A stretch of DNA of 8,676 nucleotides from Patescibacteria group bacterium (lineage in GTDB: Bacteria > Patescibacteriota > UBA1384 > CAILIB01), in the NCBI GenBank assembly GCA_022842085.1, contig JALHQF010000022.1, positions 1-8,676 of the forward strand, written 5' to 3'. The notes below the pieces were generated by a model. The model worked only from the letters and a program-made list of their open reading frames with translations. It was not told the origin of the DNA and ran no database searches. Position 1 is the stretch's first letter. Every line of letters begins with the position of its first letter. Below are positions 1 to 4,593 of the stretch, piece by piece. A program made the position numbers and the translations under genes.

Positions 1-1
1 A

Positions 2-559
2 GCCGACGCCATAGCAGCAAGTACCCATAAGGCCTACGGGCTCACCGGTCTTGGTATTCTGGCCGGATCCCGATCCTTCCTTGAGCTCCTCTCCCCACTG
101 CGCCTGGGTGGCGGCATGGTAGAGCGCGCCGATCAAGCCACCTGGAAACCGCTTCCTGAGCGACTCGAAGCTGGCTCCCCCAACCTCGATAGCGTGGCTG
201 GCTGGAAGGCAGCCATGGCGTATATGCAAGAGCTTGGCATGGAAACCATTTCAGCACAAACCAAAGAGCTCACTTCAACATTGGTGACGATGCTTGAGGA
301 CATGCCAGGTATTGCCCTTTTTGGCTCTCCTGATCCCCTCTCTGGCTTGGCAGGCTTCAGCGTAGACGGCTGGCATCCACACGACGTGGGCGATCTGCTT
401 GCACGCCAAGGTGTATACGTACGTGCCGGGCACCACTGCGCGCAGCTACTACACCAGGCAAGCAACCTTCCAGGCACCGTGCGGGCAAGCATTGGGGTGC
501 ATACTTCACACGATGATATATCAAGGCTCCAAGCCGCACTGCATGCTCTCCCCCGCTGA
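2..559 (+). CDS. sufS: SufS-type cysteine desulfurase, C-terminal part (5' end outside window)
   Basis: Class V aminotransferase-fold, PLP-dependent cysteine desulfurase that takes sulfur from L-cysteine and passes it as a persulfide to a scaffold for Fe-S cluster assembly in the cytosol. The reading frame is open from base 2 and gives about 185 residues. The PLP lysine motif STHKAYGLTGLG lies near the left edge (Lys codon 29-31; family form is SxHKxYGPTG, so Pro is Leu here). It is followed by RLEAGSPN (family EAGTPN). The persulfide cysteine is in RAGHHCAQ (Cys codon 437-439), and the C-terminal helix motif VRASIGVHTSHDDISRL is intact. The N-terminal half is missing only because the window starts inside the gene. 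It overlaps the next gene, a SufU-like scaffold, by 17 bases, which supports SufS over IscS or CsdA. The general family is secure. Confidence 0.93.
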   Translation, partial: ADAIAASTHKAYGLTGLGILAGSRSFLELLSPLRLGGGMVERADQATWKPLPERLEAGSPNLDSVAGWKAAMAYMQELGMETISAQTKELTSTLVTMLEDMPGIALFGSPDPLSGLAGFSVDGWHPHDVGDLLARQGVYVRAGHHCAQLLHQASNLPGTVRASIGVHTSHDDISRLQAALHALPR

Positions 560-890
560 ACTCGTCATCATTGACCGCGCCCGCAATCCGCAGCACGCGG
601 GTGAGCTTGTAGGTGCTACGCACACGCTGCGCGCAAGCAACCTCAGCTGCGGCGACGAAGTGACCCTCTACCTTGCAGTTGAGGATGGACTGGTGCAGGA
701 TGCAAGACACCTTTCACGTGCCTGTAGCATCTGTACGGCGAGTACTGATTTACTCTGCGCGGATCTGATCGGGAAGCCTTGGCCTACATCAGTTGACGCA
801 ACCTCACACGTAGCGCAACTTGGCATTGAGCTTTCACCTGGCCGCCAGAAGTGTGCGGAGCTACCACTCCAAACACTTAACCAAACCTAA
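543..890 (+). CDS. sufU: SufU/IscU-like Fe-S assembly scaffold or sulfur acceptor, short form
   Basis: Predicted partner of SufS that accepts sulfur and/or carries a nascent cluster. With the ATG at 543 it has 115 residues. The N-terminus LVIIDRARNPQHAGEL matches the family pattern (I.DH..NPRN.G). The metal-site residues are visible: SCGDE (Cys36, Asp38), RACSICTAS (Cys61) and GRQKCAELP (Cys104). The R-x-K-C-A-x-LP motif is SufU-like, where IscU has HC. The spacing between second and third cysteine is 43 residues, as in IscU and shorter than the roughly 62 of Bacillus SufU, so the SufU-specific insertion is absent. An ATG at 513 is in frame, but 543 fits the family start better. Neither has a Shine-Dalgarno sequence, so the 17-base overlap suggests coupled translation with sufS. 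Family confident; exact subtype less so. Confidence 0.82.
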   Translation: MLSPAELVIIDRARNPQHAGELVGATHTLRASNLSCGDEVTLYLAVEDGLVQDARHLSRACSICTASTDLLCADLIGKPWPTSVDATSHVAQLGIELSPGRQKCAELPLQTLNQT

Positions 891-931
891 GGCACGTCGT
901 AACTGGTCAGCTCAACTGCAGCTAAGCAAGT

Positions 932-962
932 GACCCCCACGCCGTGGGGGTCTTCGTTTTTT
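932..962 (+). terminator. Intrinsic terminator after sufU
   Basis: A perfect 9-bp stem (GACCCCCAC 932-940 with GTGGGGGTC 944-952, loop GCC) is followed by TTCG and a run of six T up to base 962. This is a classic rho-independent terminator for the sufS-sufU transcript. The T-run directly abuts the stop codon of the convergent exonuclease gene. Read from the other strand the hairpin has no downstream T-run, so it should act mainly in the + direction. Confidence 0.92.
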
Positions 963-1554
963 AGAACAAACTCAGGTTCATCGCCTCCTGCGGCCTTGCA
1001 ACCTCTCGGCTAAAGTTCACCGGGACCTCTTTGATGCCAGCAACGTCTTTAAACTTGAGGAAGCCATGGCGCTTTCCGAAATCGTAGATGCGCTTGGTGA
1101 TTTCTACGTCATCCTTGCAGTACGATTTCAACTCCTCCAAACGCCCTTCTGCCCAGAGCCTGATCGCCATCAAACCGTCACCACTCTTTCCGGTTTCCAG
1201 CGTGGCATGCGCCAGGTTATCCAGCTTCACCCGAAACCCGAGCGCGCGGTGCACCTCCTCCAAGATGTCGAACCGTGGCACCTTCACTACTTCAGGGAAA
1301 TAGCCTGAAACCACCACATCATCGAATCCTTTGTTATTAAATCCAACGAGGAGATCGCAGGCTTCGAGACGGCGCCAAAATTCAGGCAGTTCATGCTCTT
1401 CGTACACCACATACTCGTCTTCACGGTAGAAGTAAGCACCGAGCACGGAGATAGTGAGAGCACGCGCATCGCGCCCACCCACCATCTGAAAGGTCTCTTT
1501 GGTCTCGATATCGTAGACGATAACGTCCGGACCAGCCGAAAGGTCTAGCAACAC
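961..1554 (-). CDS. DEDDy-type 3'-5' exonuclease-like protein (RNase H fold)
   Basis: A 197-residue soluble protein with the three exonuclease motifs of the DEDD group: DIET (Asp15, Glu17; motif I), GFNNKGFDD (Asn73/74 to Asp78; motif II) and YCKDD (Tyr145 to Asp149; motif III, the YxxxD form of DEDDy enzymes). The final Asp begins the usual DVEITKRIYDFG helix. These residues bind two metal ions in family members. The fold is like the YprB/RNase_H_2 group, sometimes fused to helicases, but here it stands alone. Whether it acts on DNA or RNA cannot be told. The start is GTG at 1554 or TTG at 1551; an in-frame stop lies just upstream at 1558-1560. It overlaps the superoxide dismutase stop by 10 bases, so it is probably translated by coupling from the sod mRNA. 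The stop codon touches the T-run of the opposing terminator. Confidence 0.82.
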   Translation of the reverse strand: MLLDLSAGPDVIVYDIETKETFQMVGGRDARALTISVLGAYFYREDEYVVYEEHELPEFWRRLEACDLLVGFNNKGFDDVVVSGYFPEVVKVPRFDILEEVHRALGFRVKLDNLAHATLETGKSGDGLMAIRLWAEGRLEELKSYCKDDVEITKRIYDFGKRHGFLKFKDVAGIKEVPVNFSREVARPQEAMNLSLF

Positions 1555-2138
1555 ACCTTAAGGTAACGCTCATCAACCGCCTGCCAGTTCACCACCTGCA
1601 AGAGCGCGGTAAGGTAGGCTTTGCGGTCTGAACCGTGATCGAGGAAGTACGCATGCTCGTAGACATCGAGCGGCAAGAGTGGCGTAGCGCCCCACACGCC
1701 ACCATGGTTCTGGGCATCACCCGCGTAGATGTGCAGCTTGCTATCTGATGGGTCGTAGGCGAGCACTGCCCAGCCACGTGCCGCCATACCAGTTGCAACA
1801 AGCTCAGCAACGAAGCGCTCCCAAGTACCCCACTGCTGCAGCACTGCCGCGTGAATCTCGGTTCCGGTTGGATCACCCGTACCACCCAGCACTGAGAAGA
1901 ACACCTCGTGCAGTACCATGCCATTAGCCGCAAAGGTTTCACCTTCTTTCAGCCCGCGCCAGACACTGTAGATTTGGTTTGCTCCTCCAAGAACCGTATC
2001 GTCTGCGGCCTGCTGAGCGGCTTCCACCTCATTACGCTTCGCCACGTATGCCGCGTAGAGCTTACCGTGGTGGATATCGTTGGTCTGCTGGGAGACGCCC
2101 GAGAGGTCTCCTGGGTTTGCTGCGTGTACTTCGTGCAT
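1545..2138 (-). CDS. sod: Fe/Mn-family superoxide dismutase
   Basis: Converts superoxide to peroxide and oxygen; no signal peptide is visible, so cytosolic. The protein has 197 residues, within the family range. Metal ligands are present: His23 in DIHHGKLYAAYV, His77 in GMVLHEVFF, and Asp158 and His162 in LDVYEHAY. The second-shell Tyr31 is kept, and a Gln is present in GDAQNHGG near the position used by Mn-type enzymes. The usual HHxKHH motif is HHGKLY, so the gateway His (His30 in human MnSOD) is Leu. This form, together with GETFAANG..LHE.FF, resembles a recognised subgroup seen in uncultured bacteria. The metal (Fe, Mn or either) cannot be decided. The ATG at 2138 lacks a Shine-Dalgarno sequence, but a -10-like box ends six bases upstream. 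It is the first gene of a two-gene unit with the exonuclease. Confidence 0.94.
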   Translation of the reverse strand: MHEVHAANPGDLSGVSQQTNDIHHGKLYAAYVAKRNEVEAAQQAADDTVLGGANQIYSVWRGLKEGETFAANGMVLHEVFFSVLGGTGDPTGTEIHAAVLQQWGTWERFVAELVATGMAARGWAVLAYDPSDSKLHIYAGDAQNHGGVWGATPLLPLDVYEHAYFLDHGSDRKAYLTALLQVVNWQAVDERYLKVCC

Positions 2139-2144
2139 AGGCCA

Positions 2145-2153
2145 AGGCTACCA
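2145..2153 (-). promoter_or_regulatory. Extended -10-like box for sod
   Basis: On the minus strand the sequence TGGTAGCCT fits an extended -10 element (TGnTAnnnT). Exactly six bases, TGGCCT, separate it from the sod ATG at 2138. Initiation about seven bases after the -10 would place the transcript start at the start codon, giving a leaderless mRNA. No convincing -35 is seen 17 bases further up. The support is positional and by analogy with ppaC and dinB in this window. Confidence 0.45.
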
Positions 2154-2180
2154 CTTCCCTGCATCGAGCTCTAGCGAGAA

Positions 2181-2192
2181 AAAGCTAGCTTT
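2181..2192. repeat. 12-bp perfect palindrome in the sod / HExxH gene gap
   Basis: AAAGCTAGCTTT is a perfect 12-bp palindrome in the 144-base divergent gap, about 42 bases upstream of the sod start. A nearby CTAGC (2171-2175) can also pair with GCTAG (2184-2188). The position is suitable for an operator between the divergent genes, but no regulator family is recognised from the sequence. Confidence 0.35.
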
Positions 2193-2229
2193 CGGAGCTT
2201 CTATCCGTTAGATGCACTCGGCGTGAATC

Positions 2230-2276
2230 TTGATTTTTATTGAAAGATATGTAATAATATATCTGTTGATTAGATA
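2230..2276 (+). promoter_or_regulatory. Promoter region with operator-like dyad for the HExxH gene
   Basis: This is the only strongly AT-rich stretch in the window. One reading is -35 TTGATT (2230-2235), a 17-base spacer and -10 AATAAT (2253-2258, five of six matches to consensus). A second reading is a -10 TAGATA at 2271-2276, six bases before the ATG, as at other genes here. A 6-bp inverted repeat, AGATAT (2245-2250) and ATATCT (2259-2264), flanks the first -10 and could be an operator. No Shine-Dalgarno sequence precedes the ATG at 2283. Confidence 0.5.
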
Positions 2277-2282
2277 AAACAC

Positions 2283-2651
2283 ATGTCAAAAAATCCTACG
2301 TCGCCACTTCGCGTGCCCACCTTTCACCAGCTCAAGAAGCGATTCCTTGACTCTGGCTACGAGGTTCGTCTCATTGCCCCCCGCGAGCTCGAGCGCCTCG
2401 CTCTCGACGCCCCTCTTGAGGCTAAGCGACACATGAGCGGCGACGTTCTCGGTCTCATCATGCCTGATGCCTACGTCATCGGTCTTGCGCGTAACCAGAA
2501 CACCGACGAGCGCGCCGAAACGCTCGTTCATGAGCTCATTCACCTCTATGACGAAAGCATGGAAGAAGAAACCGTAGAGGCTCTTACTGAAGAGGTCGTA
2601 GCGAGCCTCTCAGACAACGACTACCGATTCTTGCAGCTCTTGGTGGCGTAG
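2283..2651 (+). CDS. Small HExxH putative zinc metalloprotein
   Basis: A 122-residue soluble protein of no named family that I recognise. The core TLVHELIHLYDESMEEETVEAL carries a HExxH zinc-binding and catalytic motif (His83, Glu84, His87) in a helix, preceded by a region ending in IMPDAYVIGLARN that resembles the edge strand of minimal zincins. Acidic residues follow (Asp90, Glu94-96, Glu99); Glu99 or Glu96 could be the third zinc ligand, as in gluzincins. The N-terminus is basic and polar, with no signal peptide or membrane helix. It is far shorter than typical ImmA/IrrE or SprT-like proteins, though those are the nearest ideas. It has its own promoter region and lies 39 bases upstream of thioredoxin. 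A role as a peptidase is inferred from the motif alone. Confidence 0.75.
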   Translation: MSKNPTSPLRVPTFHQLKKRFLDSGYEVRLIAPRELERLALDAPLEAKRHMSGDVLGLIMPDAYVIGLARNQNTDERAETLVHELIHLYDESMEEETVEALTEEVVASLSDNDYRFLQLLVA

Positions 2652-2661
2652 CGTAGGGTAA

Positions 2662-2686
2662 AGATACTTTTACTCGTAAAGTATCT
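2662..2686 (+). promoter_or_regulatory. Hairpin/dyad immediately upstream of trxA
   Basis: AGATACTTT (2662-2670) and AAAGTATCT (2678-2686) form a perfect 9-bp inverted repeat with a 7-base loop, ending four bases before the trxA ATG. There is no T-run after it, so it is a poor terminator for the HExxH gene. It covers a possible -10 (TAAAGT, 2677-2682, eight bases before the ATG), so a DNA operator is more likely. If transcribed from further upstream it could also hide the start codon. The arm AAGTATCT recurs in the hairpin after the tRNA (4460-4467 and its complement at 4500-4507). Confidence 0.5.
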
Positions 2687-2690
2687 ACCT

Positions 2691-3041
2691 ATGGCTCTCG
2701 CACTCACCGCCGCCACCTTCCCCACCGAAGCCGAGCAGTTTGACGGGATTGTACTCGTTGATTTCTGGGCCGAGTGGTGTGGTCCATGCAAGATTCTCGG
2801 GCCAGTTATCGACCAGCTTGCAATTGAGTTCTCTGCTGACACACAGGTAAAAGTAGCCAAGGTCAACATTGAAGAGGACGGCAACGACACGCTTGCAGAG
2901 CGCTACGGAGTTATGTCGATCCCAAATGTGAAGGCCCTCTACAAGGGTGAAGTGGTGGGCGAAATTGTTGGCGTTCGCCACCCAGAGGCCTACCTTCAGC
3001 TGATTGCGGCTGCCAAGGCGCAGATCCCTGCTGCAGCATAG
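2691..3041 (+). CDS. trxA: Thioredoxin
   Basis: Small cytosolic dithiol-disulfide oxidoreductase that reduces protein disulfides and is itself reduced by thioredoxin reductase. The 116-residue protein has the canonical VDFWAEWCGPCK active site (Cys30, Cys33), the buried Asp24 and the cis-proline loop SIPNV (Pro78), followed by LYKGEVVGEIVG and the final helix. The family norm is about 105-110 residues; the extra length is a short C-terminal Ala/Pro tail. There is no signal peptide and no membrane anchor. The ATG at 2691 has no Shine-Dalgarno sequence and sits four bases after a 9-bp inverted repeat. Its neighbours are an unassigned HExxH protein and a DNA polymerase; together with the superoxide dismutase across the divergent gap this suggests an oxidative-stress neighbourhood, but co-regulation is not shown. 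Confidence 0.96.
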   Translation: MALALTAATFPTEAEQFDGIVLVDFWAEWCGPCKILGPVIDQLAIEFSADTQVKVAKVNIEEDGNDTLAERYGVMSIPNVKALYKGEVVGEIVGVRHPEAYLQLIAAAKAQIPAAA

Positions 3042-3048
3042 GGGGTAC

Positions 3049-3077
3049 TTGCTTGTTCGGTATACGTTCGGTATACC
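3049..3077 (+). promoter_or_regulatory. Predicted dinB promoter, leaderless
   Basis: TTGCTT (3049-3054) and TATACC (3072-3077) are separated by exactly 17 bases and resemble -35 and -10 hexamers. The -10 ends six bases before the ATG at 3084, so transcription would begin at or within a base or two of the start codon. The -10 lies in the centre of a 24-bp palindrome, so a bound repressor would block it. The hexamers match the consensus only moderately. Confidence 0.5.
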
Positions 3078-3085
3078 GAACGTAT
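3055..3085. promoter_or_regulatory. LexA-like operator: 24-bp palindrome plus tandem 11-bp repeat
   Basis: Bases 3062-3085 form a perfect 24-bp palindrome, with left half ATACGTTCGGTA and the right half its complement. It overlaps the -10 and the first two bases of the dinB ATG. The unit GTTCGGTATAC is also directly repeated in tandem (3055-3065 and 3066-3076), giving GTTC-N7-GTTC. That is the known spacing of LexA boxes in Alphaproteobacteria; the palindrome core is GTTC-N8-GAAC. Damage-inducible polymerases are classic LexA targets, so an SOS-type operator is the most economical reading. The identity of the repressor is inferred. Confidence 0.65.
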
Positions 3086-4376
3086 GTATCTCGGCTTGCA
3101 GCAAGCAGTAAACGCACGCATTCTCTACCTAGATTGCAATGCATTCTTTGCAAGCGTCGAGCAGCAGCTCCACCCTGAGCTCCGCAACGTTCCCCTTGCG
3201 GTCTGTAGCCACTTAGGGCCGGCTGGTACCGTTCTTGCTGCAAGCTACCAAGCAAAAGCATTCGGTGTGCGCACCGGGATGCGCATTCCTGAAGCTCAAG
3301 CACGCTGCCCTGCCTTACGCACCGTAAGCACAAAGCTTGGCCCCTACCGAGAGTACCACCAGCGGTTTATGGTACTGTTGCGCGCGCTCGCCCCAAACGT
3401 GGAGGCAGCAAGCATCGATGAGGCTGTCGTCTCGCTACCACGCAACTGGTATGGTTCGCAGGCTCATGAGTTAGCATTCCAAGTGAAGGCCGGCTTTGTG
3501 AGAGAACTTGGTGAGTACGTTACCTGCTCTATCGGCATCGCCCCCAACCGCTTCCTCGCCAAGCTAGCTACCGACTTACAAAAGCCAGACGGTTTGGTAG
3601 AAATCACCGTAGAGAATACGCGTGAGGTGCTCACCAAGCTCGATCTCCTCGATTTGCCCGGCATCGCCGAGCGCAACAAGCAACGCCTTGCGCGCGTAGG
3701 CATTGCCACGCCAGCCGCTTTCTACGATGCTCCCGATTGGTTCTTGCGTGCCCATTTTGGGTTTTGGGGCCAGCAGTGGTGGTGGCGCTTGCATGGCTTT
3801 GAGGCAAGCGGTGAGCCGGAACCACTCAAAACCATGAGCCACCAGCACGCTCTCAAAATCTGGAGGCCCGATCGTGCACACAGTACTCCCATTCTCGATA
3901 AGCTTGCCGATCGCCTCATACATCGCCTTAACCGCAATCAGTTTCGCTGCAAACGCGTTGGCGTATTCTGTTCTATCAAGGGCCAGCGTGGATGGTGGGC
4001 CGATGAAACCCTTGCCTCTCCACAAGCAAGCTACCGCGACCTCCTAGCCGCTATTCACCGTTGCTGGAACTCGCTCCCAGAAGTCGCACCGGCCCCAATT
4101 CGCCTTATCGGAGTTTCCTTTGTTGGCCTCGAGCCAAGCTCTCGCGGTAGCCAGCTTTGCCTCCTTACTCCTCCAGTCGACGAAGCACTTGGTGTTGCCG
4201 TAGAAAAGGTGCGCGCTAAGTTTGGGTATGACAGCATCAAGCCCGCTACCATTTTTGCTACCCGCGAGGGAGACGCCAGAGAGCAATTGGGATTTGGCCG
4301 AGTGAAGGATCGTCCCATCCCCTTACCACACCTGAAGCAAGCTGCTAGGATACGTCCGCACGGAGTGGTCGCATAG
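3084..4376 (+). CDS. dinB: Y-family translesion DNA polymerase (Pol IV/UmuC-like)
   Basis: Error-prone polymerase that copies past damaged bases. The 430 residues show the Y-family order. The palm motif is LDCNAFFASVEQ (Asp17; Phe22 at the steric-gate position). The finger motif is SYQAKAFGVRTGM (54-66), and the catalytic ASIDEA (Asp112, Glu113) follows. CSIGIAPNRFLAKLATDLQKPDG is next, then a helix-hairpin-helix thumb (DLPGIAERNKQRLARVGI) and a little-finger domain. The D-x-N form of motif I is like UmuC, whereas Pol IV usually has D-x-D. QLGF near residue 401 could be a sliding-clamp contact. The ATG at 3084 is the first in frame after a stop at 3039; a TTG at 3096 is an alternative. The promoter carries a large operator-like palindrome, suggesting damage induction. 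The last four codons and the stop lie inside the tRNA-Ser gene. Confidence 0.92.
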   Translation: MYLGLQQAVNARILYLDCNAFFASVEQQLHPELRNVPLAVCSHLGPAGTVLAASYQAKAFGVRTGMRIPEAQARCPALRTVSTKLGPYREYHQRFMVLLRALAPNVEAASIDEAVVSLPRNWYGSQAHELAFQVKAGFVRELGEYVTCSIGIAPNRFLAKLATDLQKPDGLVEITVENTREVLTKLDLLDLPGIAERNKQRLARVGIATPAAFYDAPDWFLRAHFGFWGQQWWWRLHGFEASGEPEPLKTMSHQHALKIWRPDRAHSTPILDKLADRLIHRLNRNQFRCKRVGVFCSIKGQRGWWADETLASPQASYRDLLAAIHRCWNSLPEVAPAPIRLIGVSFVGLEPSSRGSQLCLLTPPVDEALGVAVEKVRAKFGYDSIKPATIFATREGDAREQLGFGRVKDRPIPLPHLKQAARIRPHGVVA

Positions 4377-4449
4377 TGGTCTAGTGCGCGCGCTTGGAAA
4401 GCGCGTAGGCGGCAACGCCTCGAGGGTTCGAATCCCTCCCGCTCCGCCA
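4362..4449 (+). tRNA. tRNA-Ser (anticodon GGA), CCA encoded
   Basis: A full cloverleaf can be folded. The acceptor stem is GGAGTGG (4362-4368) with CCGCTCC (4439-4445, one G-T pair). The D stem is GCA/TGC (4371-4373, 4385-4387). The anticodon stem is CGCGC/GCGCG (4389-4393, 4401-4405) with loop TTGGAAA and anticodon GGA at 4396-4398. A serine-type long variable arm, GGCG-GCAA-CGCC (4408-4419), is present. The T arm is GAGGG-TTCGAAT-CCCTC (4422-4438). Discriminator G4446 is followed by encoded CCA. GGA reads serine codons UCC and UCU. The 5' 15 bases overlap the end of dinB, including its stop codon in the D loop. The gene either has a promoter inside dinB or is cut out of a dinB read-through transcript. 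Confidence 0.97.
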
Positions 4450-4456
4450 AACATCA

Positions 4457-4510
4457 GGGAAGTATCTCAGAGGTCCTCGCCTTCGGCTGCGGATTACTAA
4501 GATACTTCTC
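4457..4510 (+). repeat. Stem-loop A downstream of tRNA-Ser
   Basis: GAAGTATCT (4459-4467) pairs with AGATACTTC (4500-4508). The helix can extend outward through one G-T pair to G4457-C4510. The interior holds TCC/GGA (4474-4476 with 4491-4493) and GCC-TTC-GGC (4479-4487). A T-rich stretch, CTCTTATTTC, follows, so it may terminate the dinB/tRNA transcript, although the interior is larger than in a normal terminator. Its core is shared with stem-loop B. Confidence 0.6.
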
Positions 4511-4525
4511 TTATTTCAAGAGAAG
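4505..4525 (+). repeat. Middle hairpin, mutually exclusive with stem-loops A and B
   Basis: CTTCTCTT (4505-4512) and AAGAGAAG (4518-4525) form a perfect 8-bp stem with the loop ATTTC. Its left arm uses bases 4505-4508 of the stem-loop A helix and its right arm uses 4523-4525 of the stem-loop B helix. It cannot coexist with complete versions of either neighbour, an arrangement typical of attenuators. Confidence 0.5.
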
Positions 4526-4564
4526 GGAGATGCGTCCTCACTACGCTGCGGATATGTCTCCTTT
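4523..4564 (+). repeat. Stem-loop B upstream of ppaC, related core to A
   Basis: AAGGGAGA (4523-4530) pairs with TCTCCTTT (4557-4564) over 8 bp with one G-T pair. Inside is TCC/GGA (4535-4537 with 4550-4552). The T-rich stretch ATTCTTT follows. Core bases 4535-4553, TCCTCACTACGCTGCGGAT, match bases 4474-4494 of stem-loop A except for a two-base length difference and a few substitutions, although the outer stems of A and B are unrelated. It may act as a terminator or belong to a dispersed hairpin family. Confidence 0.55.
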
Positions 4565-4584
4565 ATTCTTTGCAGTTGCGGTTT

Positions 4585-4593
4585 TGCTACCCT
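4585..4593 (+). promoter_or_regulatory. Extended -10-like box for ppaC
   Basis: TGCTACCCT matches the extended -10 form TGnTAnnnT and ends six bases before the ATG at 4600, predicting a leaderless mRNA. No strong -35 is seen; the region 17-20 bases upstream is T-rich (part of TTTATTCTTT). The near-identical TGCTACGCT lies upstream of dnaG. Confidence 0.45.

Noticed and set aside
399..542. Longer N-terminus of the SufU-like protein
   Set aside because: Those residues are the out-of-frame translation of the SufS active-site region; family alignment begins near the ATG at 543.
2662..2686. Intrinsic terminator between the HExxH gene and trxA
   Set aside because: The stem is AT-rich and no T-run follows; an operator or start-site hairpin fits better.
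3576..4025. 149-residue minus-strand frame inside dinB
   Set aside because: It is a shadow of the polymerase coding sequence with no recognisable motif and no promoter.
4408..4419. GGCG-GCAA-CGCC hairpin as an independent element
   Set aside because: It is the long variable arm of the tRNA-Ser.
4055..4450. Minus-strand frame starting MAEREGFEPSRRCRLRAFQARALDHYATTP across the tRNA and dinB end
   Set aside because: This is the well-known false protein produced by translating the antisense of a tRNA-Ser; it also lies fully over dinB.
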